A DNA stretch of 64,000 nucleotides from Halomonas sp. HAL1 (lineage in GTDB: Bacteria; Pseudomonadota; Gammaproteobacteria; Pseudomonadales; Halomonadaceae): NCBI RefSeq assembly GCF_030544485.1, contig NZ_CP130610.1, positions 3,534,001 to 3,598,000 on the forward strand, written 5' to 3'. The notes under the pieces are model-generated. The model did no database searches. It saw only the letters and a program-made list of their open reading frames with translations, and was not told where the DNA came from. Position numbers and translations under genes: made by a program. This document shows positions 45,425 to 54,985 of this stretch, in pieces. How positions within the stretch are numbered: the stretch's first letter is position 1; each line of letters opens with the position of its first letter.

Positions 45425-46999
45425 ATGAATTTGGAAGGCAAACTACTAATTGGTCAGCAGGCCATTAGCGGCCAACAGGCTGACATTCAAGCCGTTAACC
45501 CCGCCACCGGCGAAACGCTAAGCCCCGCCTACCCTGGCGGCAGCAAAGCCGAAGTCGAGCAGGCCTGCGCGTTAGCCGAGGCAGCATTTGATAGCTATCG
45601 CGAAACCGGCCTAGAAGCGCGGGCAACGTTTCTTGAGACGATTGCCGCTGAAATCGAAGGGATCGGTGATGAGTTGGTTGAGCGCGCCATGGCCGAAACC
45701 GGCCTGCCCCGCCCGCGCATAGAAGGCGAACGGGGTCGTACCTGTGGCCAGCTTCGTCTGTTCGCCTCAGTAGTACGCGCCGGGGAGTGGCTGGATGTGC
45801 GTATCGATCCGGCCATGCCCGATCGTGAGCCGCTACCGCGCGCCGATCTGCGTCAGCGCCATATCGGCCTGGGCCCGGTGGCGGTGTTTGGCGCCAGCAA
45901 CTTCCCGCTCGCCTTCAGTGTGGCCGGTGGCGATACCGCCTCTGCGCTGGCGGCTGGCTGCCCGGTCGTGGTTAAAGGTCACTCTGCCCACCCCGGCACT
46001 TCCGAGCTGGTAGGCCGCGCCATTCAGCGCGCCGTGGCCGCGTGCAAACTGCCTGAGGGCGTCTTCTCACTGCTGTTTGGTTCTGGCAAAGAGATCGGTC
46101 AGGCACTGGTTGCTGACCCGCGCATTCAAGCCGTTGGCTTTACCGGTTCACGCAGCGGTGGCACGGCATTGATGGCCACGGCCCAAGCGCGGCCGCAGCC
46201 GATCCCGGTCTACGCTGAAATGAGCTCGATCAACCCAGTGTTTCTGCTGCCGGAAGCGCTCAAGGCGCGCGGTAAAGCGATTGCCGAAGGGTTTGTCGGC
46301 TCGCTCAACATGGGCGCTGGGCAGTTCTGCACCAACCCTGGGCTGGTCATTGCGGTGGAAGGCCCTGAGCTGGATGCCTTTGTTGCGGCGGCCGGTGAAG
46401 CTATTAAGGGTAGTGCAGGCCAAACCATGCTGACACCGGGCATTCATGACGCCTATCAGCAGGGCGTAGGTCGCCTCGCAAGCCATGCTAAAGTAACCGA
46501 AGTGGCGCGTGGCCAGGCAGGTGAGACAGCTCACCCCTGCCAAGCGGGCCTATTCGTTACCCAGGCGGAGGCGTTCCTGAGTGACCCCGAGTTACAAGAA
46601 GAAGTGTTCGGTTCCACATCGCTGGTCATCGCCTGTGCCGATGCTCAGGAAGTAGCCCGTGTGGCGGCTCAGTTGGAAGGCCAGCTCACCATTACGCTGC
46701 AGATGGATGACGGTGACTTGGCGACTGCCAAGCAACTGCTGCCGACGCTAGAGCGCAAAGCGGGACGCATTCTGGCCAACGGCTGGCCGACGGGCGTAGA
46801 AGTATGCCACGCCATGGTACACGGCGGCCCTTATCCGGCGACGTCGGATTCACGCACCACCTCGGTGGGCAGCGCGGCGATCTTCCGCTTCCTGCGCCCG
46901 GTGTGCTACCAGGCGCTGCCGGAAGGCCTACTGCCTGAGGCGATTCGTGATGGTAACCCGGCTGGCGTATCACGCTTGGTCGATGGTAAGCGTGAATAA
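45425..46999 (+). CDS. 2-ketoglutarate semialdehyde (2,5-dioxovalerate) dehydrogenase
   Basis: NAD(P)-dependent aldehyde dehydrogenase that oxidises 2-ketoglutarate semialdehyde to 2-ketoglutarate, the last step shared by oxidative pentose routes. The catalytic cysteine is in GQFCTNPG (about 302), the glutamate in EMSSINP (about 264), and the cofactor loop GFTGSRSGG near 236-245. 524 residues matches the KGSADH group, which is longer than ordinary aldehyde dehydrogenases. AGGAGG precedes the start. It ends 20 bp from the convergent L-arabinose dehydrogenase gene. Confidence 0.92.
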   Translation: MNLEGKLLIGQQAISGQQADIQAVNPATGETLSPAYPGGSKAEVEQACALAEAAFDSYRETGLEARATFLETIAAEIEGIGDELVERAMAETGLPRPRIEGERGRTCGQLRLFASVVRAGEWLDVRIDPAMPDREPLPRADLRQRHIGLGPVAVFGASNFPLAFSVAGGDTASALAAGCPVVVKGHSAHPGTSELVGRAIQRAVAACKLPEGVFSLLFGSGKEIGQALVADPRIQAVGFTGSRSGGTALMATAQARPQPIPVYAEMSSINPVFLLPEALKARGKAIAEGFVGSLNMGAGQFCTNPGLVIAVEGPELDAFVAAAGEAIKGSAGQTMLTPGIHDAYQQGVGRLASHAKVTEVARGQAGETAHPCQAGLFVTQAEAFLSDPELQEEVFGSTSLVIACADAQEVARVAAQLEGQLTITLQMDDGDLATAKQLLPTLERKAGRILANGWPTGVEVCHAMVHGGPYPATSDSRTTSVGSAAIFRFLRPVCYQALPEGLLPEAIRDGNPAGVSRLVDGKRE

Positions 47000-47018
47000 A
47001 CCAGCGTCACTCAAGACG

Positions 47019-47948
47019 TTACTCAATGAAGGCGTCGGTGGTTTCTCGATGACCGTATAGAAACGCATCGGCGACTTGGCGCAGCGGGGCAACATCCACC
47101 TCGCTGCGCCTGTTTGCGACTAGCTCAGCAAAACGTGCATAGAGGCCTTGATACTCGCGCTCTTCGGCTTCCACCACGAGTTCGCCGTCAATCATCAAGC
47201 AGCAGCCGCCTTGGGTAAGACTCAAGCGACTGCCATCACTACTCTCGACATGCATATCCCAGGTGGGCGGACCGCTCTGACGAAAGTCAAAGGCTGCCGC
47301 AATGGCTGCGCCTTCAGGGTCTGTAAAGGAGAGCTCCGCCGCAATCGGCGTTTGCGCATTGCTCGGCACTAGCAGCCGCGCTTGTTGCAGAAAAAACGGT
47401 TGAGGTAGGATTTCGGTCGCAATCGACAGCGCGTTAATACCGGGATCAAACACGCCCATGCCACCAGGCTGCCAGATCCATGCCTGACCCGGATGCCACA
47501 CCCGCACATCCTCCTTCCACTCGATCTCAACCCGCTGCACCTGACGGTCGGCTAACCACTGCTGTGCGTGCGCTACGCCGGGCGCAAAGCGCGAGTGCCA
47601 AGCCGCGAACAGGCTGACGCCTTGTTGCTTAGCGCAGGCAATTAAGTCCTCTACTTCGCTTAACGTCGCCCCTGGCGGTTTTTCCAGCAGCACGTGTTTA
47701 CCACGCATCAACGCTGCTCGCGCCTGTGAATAGCGCAAATGCGTTGGCGTACAAATGGCGACGGCGGTGATGTCAGGATGTACGTCAAGCATCGCCTCCA
47801 GGCCTTGATAAGCGGGTAAATCCGGCAGTGAGGCGTGGGGGTCTGCCGTGGCAACAAGGTGGCAGTTTGGAGTAGCGGCGATTGCCGGTAGGTGTTGGTC
47901 GCGAACAATCTTGCCCACGCCCACCAGGCCAAGGGTGAAGTCAGACAT
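47019..47948 (-). CDS. L-arabinose 1-dehydrogenase (Gfo/Idh/MocA family)
   Basis: NAD(P)-dependent enzyme that oxidises L-arabinose (often also D-galactose) to the lactone. It closely follows Azospirillum L-arabinose 1-dehydrogenase: LGLVGVGKIVRDQHLPAI (about 6-23), LLEKPPGATLSEVE (about 90), WHPGQAWIWQPGGMGVFDPG (about 150-170) and the C-terminal DVAPLRQVADAFL. 309 residues is the family length. In Azospirillum it is named AraA. It is convergent with the semialdehyde dehydrogenase gene and follows the GntR regulator gene on the minus strand. Confidence 0.9.
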   Translation of the reverse strand: MSDFTLGLVGVGKIVRDQHLPAIAATPNCHLVATADPHASLPDLPAYQGLEAMLDVHPDITAVAICTPTHLRYSQARAALMRGKHVLLEKPPGATLSEVEDLIACAKQQGVSLFAAWHSRFAPGVAHAQQWLADRQVQRVEIEWKEDVRVWHPGQAWIWQPGGMGVFDPGINALSIATEILPQPFFLQQARLLVPSNAQTPIAAELSFTDPEGAAIAAAFDFRQSGPPTWDMHVESSDGSRLSLTQGGCCLMIDGELVVEAEEREYQGLYARFAELVANRRSEVDVAPLRQVADAFLYGHRETTDAFIE

Positions 47949-47973
47949 ACGCTTGCCTTTGTTTTAAGGGAAA

Positions 47974-48036
47974 AATCGTTTTAATGGAAGAATCGCTTTA
48001 ACGGAAGAAACGAATCAAGAATCGCTTAACTGAATG
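47974..48036. repeat. 17-bp tandem repeats upstream of L-arabinose dehydrogenase
   Basis: aatcgttttaatggaag (47974-47990) and aatcgctttaacggaag (47991-48007) are adjacent copies with two mismatches. A third, weaker copy lies at 48020-48036. They stand 26-90 bases upstream of the dehydrogenase ATG on the minus strand and could be regulator sites or a chance expansion. Confidence 0.75.
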
Positions 48037-48055
48037 TGGCTGAGAGGGGTCAGGG

Positions 48056-48826
48056 TCAATGCGTGTTATGAGGCAACTCGACACTGCGGCCCAGTGAGCT
48101 GGCGCTGTGCTCTAAGCCCAACGCAGCGGCGGTGCCCGCCAATACAGCTTGAGCCGCTAAAAATGCTTCGCGGGGGCGGCGCAGGCGAATGCTCTCCATC
48201 AGCTGACGATGACGCTCCAGGCTTTCATCGGGGTCAACGGCATTCTCGTTGGACATGGACACCAGCATAAAGATAGAGGGCCGCAGGATATGCGATAGCT
48301 GCGCCCAGACAATATTGTGGGTCGCTTTGAAGATCGCCTCATGGAAGGCAACATCACACTCGCTATGCAGCCGCCGCTCCTCTTCGCAGGTGGCATTGCG
48401 CAGGTTCTGCCCCAGCCCTTCAAAGGCTTCTTCGATGGCCACCAGATCACGCGCTTTAGCGCGTTTGGCGGCGGTCATCGCCACATAGGGTTCTACATCC
48501 AAACGAAAGGCGAGGATTTCGCGCTGTATTTCCGGATTGGGGGCGGCGTAGCGGGTCAGCCAGTCGGTCACCTGAGCGTCGAGAATATGCCACTCTGAAT
48601 ACTCGCGCACTTTGGAACCATGCCCAGAGATACGCTCGATAATGCCCGCCTCCACCAGTTGGCGCAGGTCGCTGCGCACCGCCGAGCGATTGATCGCAAA
48701 GCGTTCACATAGATCCATTTCACGCGGCACAAGGTCGCCGGGATGATAGCGTCCGCCAAAGATCTCCTCGGCGAGGTATTCGGCGATACTGGGGCGAGCG
48801 GCTGGCTTGCTGAGAGATGACGTCAC
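48056..48826 (-). CDS. GntR-family regulator, FadR subfamily (FCD domain)
   Basis: Metabolite-sensing regulator. The winged helix-turn-helix is at about residues 12-75 (LVPREMDLCERFAINRSAVRS then DLRQLVEAGIIE) and the helical FCD effector domain at about 100-230, with metal-binding Asp/His residues such as ECDVAFHEAIFKATHN. 256 residues is normal. It lies between L-arabinose dehydrogenase and the EamA permease and xylonate dehydratase genes, so it is the best candidate to bind the GT-N3-AC palindromes at 41207-41243 and 51754-51772. Confidence 0.9.
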   Translation of the reverse strand: MTSSLSKPAARPSIAEYLAEEIFGGRYHPGDLVPREMDLCERFAINRSAVRSDLRQLVEAGIIERISGHGSKVREYSEWHILDAQVTDWLTRYAAPNPEIQREILAFRLDVEPYVAMTAAKRAKARDLVAIEEAFEGLGQNLRNATCEEERRLHSECDVAFHEAIFKATHNIVWAQLSHILRPSIFMLVSMSNENAVDPDESLERHRQLMESIRLRRPREAFLAAQAVLAGTAAALGLEHSASSLGRSVELPHNTH

Positions 48827-48857
48827 TACGTTAAGACCCTATTTCGATTCCTGCCCA

Positions 48858-49802
48858 TCATAACGTACTTGACCGGTCTACTGTTATCGGTGAAGCAGGC
48901 TCAAATCCGGCGCGCATTCTTAGTTCAAGTCGCCGTTCATAAAGGCCCTTCGCACTCAGTGTGCCCAGTACCAGAACGCCACCGACCATAGCGATCGGCG
49001 CGGGTTGTTCACCTATAATCCACCAAGCTAATAGCGTTCCCACCACCACTTCAAGCAATAGCAGTAGGCCAACTTCGGCAGAGGGTAGATAGAGCGGCCC
49101 GCGCTGCAGCAGTGTCACACCGCAGGGCACGATAATCAGGCACAGCAGGATCACGACGGCGAGCTGGTTGGTGGCTGGTAGGCTCGGTTCACTCCCCGCC
49201 AGCCAAAACAGCCCCGCCGTGCTGCCGACAATCAGGCCGTTAAACACTAGCATCGGGCTCATATCCACCCCCGGCCGCGTGCGGCAGAGAGTGAAGTTAA
49301 TGGCCAGGGTGGTTGCTGCCATCAAGGCGAAAGCGTTCCCCACCCACGAGCCGGCTCCCGCATCGTCCAGTGCGATCATCGCAATACCGACCATGCAGAG
49401 ACAAATCGCCAGCCAAGTACGCCTGGGCAAACGCTCCTTGAGGATAATCCAGGAGAGAACGGCGGCGATAATCGGCGAACTGGCCAGTATCATCAGCACG
49501 TTGCCTGCCTTGGTGTACTGGTTGCCCAGCACGAAACCACAGGTGGTCAGGCTGAATAGCAGCGCCACGGCGATGCCGGTCCAGCCACAGCGACGGTAGG
49601 CTGCCAGCGTGCCTCGGCCATAGCGCGCCAAGGCAATCAGCAGAAAACCCAGCCCGGAGAGAAAACCGCGCCACATCAGTATTTCCGCATCGGGCAGGTC
49701 AGCTACCTTGATCAGCAAGGCATCCGGCGCCATGATTATCGCGCCGCCGCCGGTCAACAGCAGCCCCTGCTGACGATGCGAAAAGGTACTCCAACGACTC
49801 AT
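48858..49802 (-). CDS. EamA/DMT-family membrane transporter
   Basis: Ten-helix drug/metabolite transporter with two EamA repeats (about residues 10-140 and 150-290). 314 residues is normal. It is 17 bp downstream of the xylonate dehydratase gene and probably co-transcribed with it and the GntR gene. The cargo could be a pathway acid or an overflow product; the sequence does not say. Confidence 0.88.
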   Translation of the reverse strand: MSRWSTFSHRQQGLLLTGGGAIIMAPDALLIKVADLPDAEILMWRGFLSGLGFLLIALARYGRGTLAAYRRCGWTGIAVALLFSLTTCGFVLGNQYTKAGNVLMILASSPIIAAVLSWIILKERLPRRTWLAICLCMVGIAMIALDDAGAGSWVGNAFALMAATTLAINFTLCRTRPGVDMSPMLVFNGLIVGSTAGLFWLAGSEPSLPATNQLAVVILLCLIIVPCGVTLLQRGPLYLPSAEVGLLLLLEVVVGTLLAWWIIGEQPAPIAMVGGVLVLGTLSAKGLYERRLELRMRAGFEPASPITVDRSSTL

Positions 49803-49819
49803 GGGTGGTAACGATTCCT

Positions 49820-51622
49820 TTAGTGATTGTCTCTAGGCGGATGCCGACGGGCGACATCGCGATACTTGGTGGCGGGTTCCAGGGTCATCCCGCGATCCAG
49901 CGGCTCGACCATACTGCGTTGGATCTCTTGCCAAGGAGTCTGGTGGCCGGGGTAGCGGTAGCCACCCTGTTGAGCTAAGCGCTCGCGACGTGCTTCCAGC
50001 TCACTGGCTTCAATCAAAAGCTGTACCTCACCACGTTTGAGATCGACCCGCAGCCGATCACCGCTTTCCAGCAGCGCCAGGCCGCCGCCGGTAGCGGCTT
50101 CTGGGGAGGCATTAAGAATCGACGGCGAGCCAGAGGTGCCTGACTGGCGGCCATCGCCCAGGCACGGCAGCGATTCGATGCCCTGTTTGATCAGCGCCTC
50201 TGGCGGCTGCATGTTGACGACCTCGGCACCGCCGGGGTGGCCAACCGGGCCTGCGCCGCGCATCACCAGAATGGTACGAGCATCAATGTTCAGCGCCGGG
50301 TCATCAATGCGGGCGTGGTAATCCTCCGAGCCGTCAAAGACCACGACCTTACCTTCAAAGGCTTCCGGGTCGCTGGGATCATTCAGGAAGCGATCGCGGA
50401 AATCCCGGGAGATCACGCTGGTTTTCATCAATGCGGAGTCGAACAGATTGCCCTTGAGATTGAGGAAGCCTGCATGATTCACCAGTGGATCGTTATAACG
50501 GCAAATCACGTCGATATCCTGGGTTTCGCGACCCTGTAGGTTATCGCCTATCGAGCGGCCATTCACCGTCAGCGCATCACTGTGCAGTTTACCCGCCGTG
50601 TGTAACTCGTGGAGAATCGCGGGAACGCCGCCAGCGCGGTGAAACTCTTCGCATAGGAAAGCACCGGCAGGCATCACATTAGCCAGCAGCGGGATTTCAT
50701 GGCCCAGACGCTGCCAGTCATCATTATCCAGCTCGATACCCGCATGGCGGGCAATTGCATTGATGTGCACCGGCGCGTTTGAAGAGCCGCCCAGCGCGGA
50801 ACACGCCACAATCGCGTTTTCAAACGCTTCGCGGGTCAAGATATCCAGCGGGCGCAGGTCTTCCCAGACCATATCGACAATCCGCGTGCCGGTGTCGTAG
50901 GCGACCATCGCACGCTCTTTATAGGGCGCGGGAATCACTGCAGAACCGGGCAAGCTCATGCCCAACACTTCCGCCATGGAGTTCATGGTGGAGGCGGTGC
51001 CCATGGTATTGCAGTGGCCAATGGAAGGTGCCGAATCGCTGGCGCGGGAAAGGAACTCCGCGTAGTCGATATCGCCCGCTGCCAGGCGCTTACGTAGCTC
51101 CCAGATAATCGTGCCCGAACCCACCCGCTCGGCGCCGCGCCAGCCGTTTAGCATCGGCCCACCCGAAAGCACTATCGCGGGAATATTCACCGTTGCCGCT
51201 GCCATCAGCGCAGCGGGGGTAGTCTTATCGCAGCCGGTGGTTAATACCACGCCGTCTAACGGGTAGCCGTGGAGCACTTCCACGATGCCCAAATAGGCAA
51301 GATTACGATCTAACGCCGCCGTGGGTCGGCGCACGTTCTCATGAATAGGATGCATGGGAAATTCAAACGGCACGCCGCCTGCGGCGCGGATACCGTCTTT
51401 CACCCGCTTCACCAAATCAATATGGTGGCGGTTACACGGGGTTAAATCCGAACCCGACTGGCAAATACCAATAATCGGCTTACCGCTGGTCAACTCCTCC
51501 AGCGTGATGCCGTAATTGAGATAGCGCTCAATGCACAGCGCCGTGGTACCGGGGTGATCAGGGTTATCGAACCAGTAGCGTGAACGCAGCTGCTCAGGCG
51601 TTATGCGTTGAAAATTGGCCAT
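49820..51622 (-). CDS. xylD: D-xylonate dehydratase XylD (IlvD/EDD family)
   Basis: Dehydrates D-xylonate to 2-keto-3-deoxy-D-xylonate. It follows Caulobacter XylD from the N-terminus ([20 protein letters not shown] pattern) to the end ([14 protein letters not shown]). Cluster cysteines are in LTPCNRHH (about 62), TGCDKTTP (about 130) and [11 protein letters not shown] (about 202). 600 residues is normal. It differs clearly from the L-arabonate dehydratase at 39344-41089, so the two enzymes probably serve different sugars. Divergent from an orphan dctP gene. Confidence 0.92.
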   Translation of the reverse strand: MANFQRITPEQLRSRYWFDNPDHPGTTALCIERYLNYGITLEELTSGKPIIGICQSGSDLTPCNRHHIDLVKRVKDGIRAAGGVPFEFPMHPIHENVRRPTAALDRNLAYLGIVEVLHGYPLDGVVLTTGCDKTTPAALMAAATVNIPAIVLSGGPMLNGWRGAERVGSGTIIWELRKRLAAGDIDYAEFLSRASDSAPSIGHCNTMGTASTMNSMAEVLGMSLPGSAVIPAPYKERAMVAYDTGTRIVDMVWEDLRPLDILTREAFENAIVACSALGGSSNAPVHINAIARHAGIELDNDDWQRLGHEIPLLANVMPAGAFLCEEFHRAGGVPAILHELHTAGKLHSDALTVNGRSIGDNLQGRETQDIDVICRYNDPLVNHAGFLNLKGNLFDSALMKTSVISRDFRDRFLNDPSDPEAFEGKVVVFDGSEDYHARIDDPALNIDARTILVMRGAGPVGHPGGAEVVNMQPPEALIKQGIESLPCLGDGRQSGTSGSPSILNASPEAATGGGLALLESGDRLRVDLKRGEVQLLIEASELEARRERLAQQGGYRYPGHQTPWQEIQRSMVEPLDRGMTLEPATKYRDVARRHPPRDNH

Positions 51623-51927
51623 GGGGACACTCCACGCCTAAAGTAAAGGTTGTAAGAACGTTTATAAGAACAGTTTTAAAAACTGCTATAAGAACGAAAG
51701 AAAGATTGCCACGAAGGTACGCTTTCTTTATTGCGGCGTCGATACATACAAAAGTATATGTTGAACATATACGAAAAACGTTACACATTCACCTAAGGGT
51801 CGCGGTGCTGACGCGTTAAAGCCAGCGCCGCTACCAGACAACAACAACAGCCACCACGCTGTAGCTCGCTTAGAAGACTAGACTCCCTTAGTAAAGCGGC
51901 CTACAGCACGCCAGGAGAATGACGATT
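51623..51927. promoter_or_regulatory. Divergent control region of xylD and orphan dctP
   Basis: This 305 bp region must drive both genes. It contains the palindrome CAGTTTT-A-AAAACTG (51671-51685), three nearby copies of a TAAGAACG-like word between 51654 and 51696, and the 19-base perfect palindrome described separately at 51754-51772. No small gene is visible. Confidence 0.6.
51754..51772. promoter_or_regulatory. 19-base perfect palindromic operator (FadR/GntR type)
   Basis: GTATATGTT-G-AACATATAC has nine-base arms with no mismatch and a GT-N3-AC core. The 19-base run ACAAAAGTATATGTTGAAC (51748-51766) is repeated exactly in the arabonate dehydratase control region, so one regulator likely binds both. 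Confidence 0.8.
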
Positions 51928-53004
51928 ATGCATCATCTTTGGAAGCGCACTCTGTTAGTGACCGGCGCTACGCTGCTCAGCTCAGGCATGGTTTACGCGC
52001 AAACACCCGATCTATCCGACCCGCCGGAGATTGAGGGCGACACCGTAGGTGACCACGGTAGCGTCACGTTACGCATGGGGCTTGGGTTGGCCGAAAGCTC
52101 GCCACAATACCTCTCTAGCCAATATTTTGCGGATATTCTTGACGAGCGCAGTGAAGGGCGCATTACCGTTAATATTTTCCCTAATAGCCAGCTTGGCGAT
52201 GACGTGCAGATGATGGAAATGCTGCAGACCGGTACGCTGGATATGACCTATCCTTCTTCTTCTCCCGCCACGGGCTATGTTGAAGAACTGGCGGTTTTCG
52301 ACTTACCGTTCTTGCTGCCCACCCGTGAAGCGGCCGTTAAGGCCATGCGCAGCGATGCTGCCCAGGAGATGCTTGACGCGTTCGATGGCACCGGTTTGAA
52401 AGCACTAGCGTTCTCTGAAAATGGTTTCCGCCAGCTCTCCAATAGCGCCCGGGAAGTCACTTCACCAGAAGATGTGGCGGGTCTAGATGTTCGCGGCTTG
52501 TCGATTCGCACCATGGAAAACCCGGTGCACTTAGCCATTTGGGAAGCGTTGGGCGCCAACCCCACCCCCATGGCATTTGGTGAACTGTTCTCTGCCATGG
52601 AGCAGGGCGTAGTGGATGGTCAGGAAAACCCCTGGAGCACCATTCTGACGTCCAATTTCCATGAAGTGCAGGATTATGGCTCCGAAACCCGCCACGTCTA
52701 TACGCCCTTCATCAAAATGATCTCTCAGCGTACTTGGGACGAACTCGACCCTGAATATCAGGAACTTGTTCAGGAAGCCGCGCTGCAGGCTGCCGATTAC
52801 GAAATCCAACTTTCCAGCGAGTACGACGACTGGGCGCGGGATCAGCTTGAAGAGCGTGGTATGCAAATCACCCGTCTTAATGACGAGCAGATTGCCGCTT
52901 TCCAGGAAGCCGTGCAGCCTGTGTACGAAGAGTGGGCACCGCGCATTGGCGAAGATCTCGTAGCAGAATTCCAAGAGATTGCTGAGTCGACAATGACTGA
53001 GTAA
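51928..53004 (+). CDS. TRAP substrate-binding protein DctP without membrane subunits (set 2)
   Basis: Periplasmic TRAP binding protein. The ATG at 51928 fits GGAG at 51914-51917; an ATG at 51919 is too close to it. The signal peptide ends near VYAQ (about residue 22). Family motifs include VAGLDVRGLSIRTMENPVH and EQGVVDGQENPWSTI (about 207-221). 358 residues is slightly long because of an extra Asp/Glu-rich segment after the signal. A terminator follows, and no dctQ or dctM is adjacent. It may use the membrane subunits of set 1 or set 3. Confidence 0.91.
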   Translation: MHHLWKRTLLVTGATLLSSGMVYAQTPDLSDPPEIEGDTVGDHGSVTLRMGLGLAESSPQYLSSQYFADILDERSEGRITVNIFPNSQLGDDVQMMEMLQTGTLDMTYPSSSPATGYVEELAVFDLPFLLPTREAAVKAMRSDAAQEMLDAFDGTGLKALAFSENGFRQLSNSAREVTSPEDVAGLDVRGLSIRTMENPVHLAIWEALGANPTPMAFGELFSAMEQGVVDGQENPWSTILTSNFHEVQDYGSETRHVYTPFIKMISQRTWDELDPEYQELVQEAALQAADYEIQLSSEYDDWARDQLEERGMQITRLNDEQIAAFQEAVQPVYEEWAPRIGEDLVAEFQEIAESTMTE

Positions 53005-53011
53005 TGCCATC

Positions 53012-53039
53012 CCTGCCGCCGAATAAAAAAGGCGGCAGG
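53012..53039. terminator. Rho-independent terminator after orphan dctP
   Basis: cctgccgcc (53012-53020) pairs with ggcggcagg (53031-53039), with an A-rich loop and a short ACTATTTAT tail. It lies 8 bases past the dctP stop and ends a single-gene transcript; it can also serve the convergent GntR gene. Confidence 0.8.
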
Positions 53040-53063
53040 ACTATTTATATGGCTTATAAAGCA

Positions 53064-53786
53064 TTAAGAAGCGTCCGAGAGGCGCTTTTTTAGTTGCATA
53101 TAAGTGCCGTAGTGACGGTCAAGGTGGCGTCGCATGGCCGCCTCGGCCGCATCCGGGTCGCGGGACTCAATGGCAGCAATGATTTCGGTGTGGGCAGCGG
53201 TCGCGGCTTTATCTTCATCTTTTTGCTGCAACACCAGCGCACGGCGATCATCAAGCCATTCGGAAAGCGCCACGTGAATGGCATCGAAGATGGGGTTACG
53301 GCCAATGCTGGCCAACACGCCATGGAAGTCATTGTCGGAGCGCTTGAAGCGAGCCTCGTCACCAATCGCATCGCGATTATCCGCCAACGCAGCATGAAGC
53401 CTAGCAAGGTCCTCTTCGCTGGCATGGCGAGCCGCATAGCGAGCCAACGAGATCTCGAACATGGCCCGCGCTTCCTGGAAATACTGCTGGCCATCTGGCT
53501 TGGAAAGCAGCTGTCTGGTGACGCCAGAAAGCCTGGCCATCACTGCATCGGCGGTGGGACGAATCACCCTGGCGCGTGTGCCACTGTTAATCGCGATAAG
53601 CCCAAGCTGTTGCAGGTGGAATAGCGCTTCGCGCACAGCGGGTCGGCCGACACCAAACTGCTCCATCAGCTCCCTCTCTGAAGGCAGTTGATCGTTTTCA
53701 CTCAGCCGCCCCTCGAGAATCTCGGCCTCAAGCTGTTCGGCGACCTGTTCGGACAGCGTTTTACGCTCGATCCGGTATCTGCTCAT
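53064..53786 (-). CDS. GntR-family regulator, FadR subfamily (second)
   Basis: Regulator of 240 residues with an N-terminal winged helix-turn-helix (about 8-70; LPSERELMEQFGVGRPAVRE) and an FCD domain (about 95-225). The histidine and aspartate set for metal binding is partly visible in DNDFHGVLASIGRN and HTEIIAAIESRD. It lies between the orphan dctP and the acid-sugar operon, upstream genes of which (53851-61121) are the best guess for its targets. A DgoR/UxuR-like regulator of sugar acids is likely. Confidence 0.9.
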   Translation of the reverse strand: MSRYRIERKTLSEQVAEQLEAEILEGRLSENDQLPSERELMEQFGVGRPAVREALFHLQQLGLIAINSGTRARVIRPTADAVMARLSGVTRQLLSKPDGQQYFQEARAMFEISLARYAARHASEEDLARLHAALADNRDAIGDEARFKRSDNDFHGVLASIGRNPIFDAIHVALSEWLDDRRALVLQQKDEDKAATAAHTEIIAAIESRDPDAAEAAMRRHLDRHYGTYMQLKKRLSDAS

Positions 53787-53850
53787 AGGCAGTCACCCCT
53801 GGTTAACCTGGAATTCGCCGCCATTTTACTGCATTTCTCGTCATTATCCT

Positions 53851-54939
53851 TCAAACCAGCTGAGAGAGCGGCGTTATTTGGTACTGCTCGGCGATCTCGG
53901 CATAGAGTATTTGATTGGCAGAATCAAGCGGAATGCCTTCGGCGTCGCGCTGGGCCTGGCAGCGCCATTCACGATCCCCAGGCGCCATTACCTGGGCATT
54001 GGGTGCAGCAGGCTGGGCACGCAGGTCGGCTAGGTACTCGGCCATTCCGTGCGCAAAGGTGCCCGCCTCCACGAACGCATCTGGCTTCATGACCAGGAAG
54101 AAATGCCCTACCCCGCGTGGCGTCGACATGTCTGGCCCGCCCATGGGCAGCAGCTTGAAGCCATGCTGCATGCCCGACAGCATCGAACTCAGAACCTCCA
54201 CGATGCCACCCAATCCCGCGCCCTTGAAGCCGAAGCCGCTGCCGCCCAGCGGCAACAGTGCAGCCACTTCGCTAGGAACGCGGCTTACCTGCCCGGCAGC
54301 ATCCGCCGCGACTTGATCCGGCAGTTCGCGGCCAATCGCACCGAACTGCTGCACGCGATTCCAGGGCACCGAGCTGGTGGCCATATCCAGCAGGTACGGC
54401 GCCTCACCCGCCACCGGCGCCGCAAAGGCGATGGGGTTGGTGCCGTGAAAGGGCTTGGCGCCCTCATGCAGCAGCACAAAAGGGTCCGAATTGCAGAACG
54501 CCATGCCGAGATAACCGCGCTCGGCCGCTGCCAACGCATAGCATCCCGCCGCCCCGAAGTGCGACGAGTTGCCCACCGCGACGGCGCCCATCCCCACCGT
54601 CTCGGCCATCGCCATTGCGTGCTCCATAGCGGTGTATCCCGCCAAGTGGCCCAACCCGTCATCCGCATCTAAAAAGCCCGTGGCCGCTAGGCGCTGGTTA
54701 AACACCATGTTGGGGGCGCCGTTAATACGCCCGCCTTTGAGGGCCTGCAAATAGTGGGGCAACAGCCGTAAACCGTGGCTATCGGTCCCCATCCGCGAAG
54801 CAGTGACAAGGGCTCGGGTTACTGCATCCGCTGATGCCTGACCAGCTCCCGTAGCCGCCAACGCGGCTTGCATAAAACGGCTAAGGTCTTCACGGTTCAC
54901 GCGAAACTCTTGCAACGTACCTGGCAACGTATCACTCAT
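53851..54939 (-). CDS. Ldh2/YbiC-family (malate/lactate/ureidoglycolate-type) dehydrogenase
   Basis: NAD(P)-dependent oxidoreductase of the LDH2/MDH2 family, which reduces or oxidises 2-keto and 2-hydroxy acids. The N-terminal segment NREDLSRFMQAAL, the motif GTDSHGLRLLPHYL (about 52-65) and GNSSHFGAAGCYALAA near 122-137 hold the catalytic histidine region. 362 residues is normal. It is the last gene of the DctPQM acid-sugar operon. It may act on a keto acid in the same pathway; substrate not shown. Confidence 0.87.
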   Translation of the reverse strand: MSDTLPGTLQEFRVNREDLSRFMQAALAATGAGQASADAVTRALVTASRMGTDSHGLRLLPHYLQALKGGRINGAPNMVFNQRLAATGFLDADDGLGHLAGYTAMEHAMAMAETVGMGAVAVGNSSHFGAAGCYALAAAERGYLGMAFCNSDPFVLLHEGAKPFHGTNPIAFAAPVAGEAPYLLDMATSSVPWNRVQQFGAIGRELPDQVAADAAGQVSRVPSEVAALLPLGGSGFGFKGAGLGGIVEVLSSMLSGMQHGFKLLPMGGPDMSTPRGVGHFFLVMKPDAFVEAGTFAHGMAEYLADLRAQPAAPNAQVMAPGDREWRCQAQRDAEGIPLDSANQILYAEIAEQYQITPLSQLV

Positions 54940-54985
54940 GGGTTAGATACTCCTGGTCTTAATATTAATCCGTTACCGGCACAAC

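Noticed and set aside
45595..46973. Long antisense frames within the semialdehyde dehydrogenase gene
   Set aside because: They arise from GC-rich codon bias opposite a gene with clear catalytic motifs.
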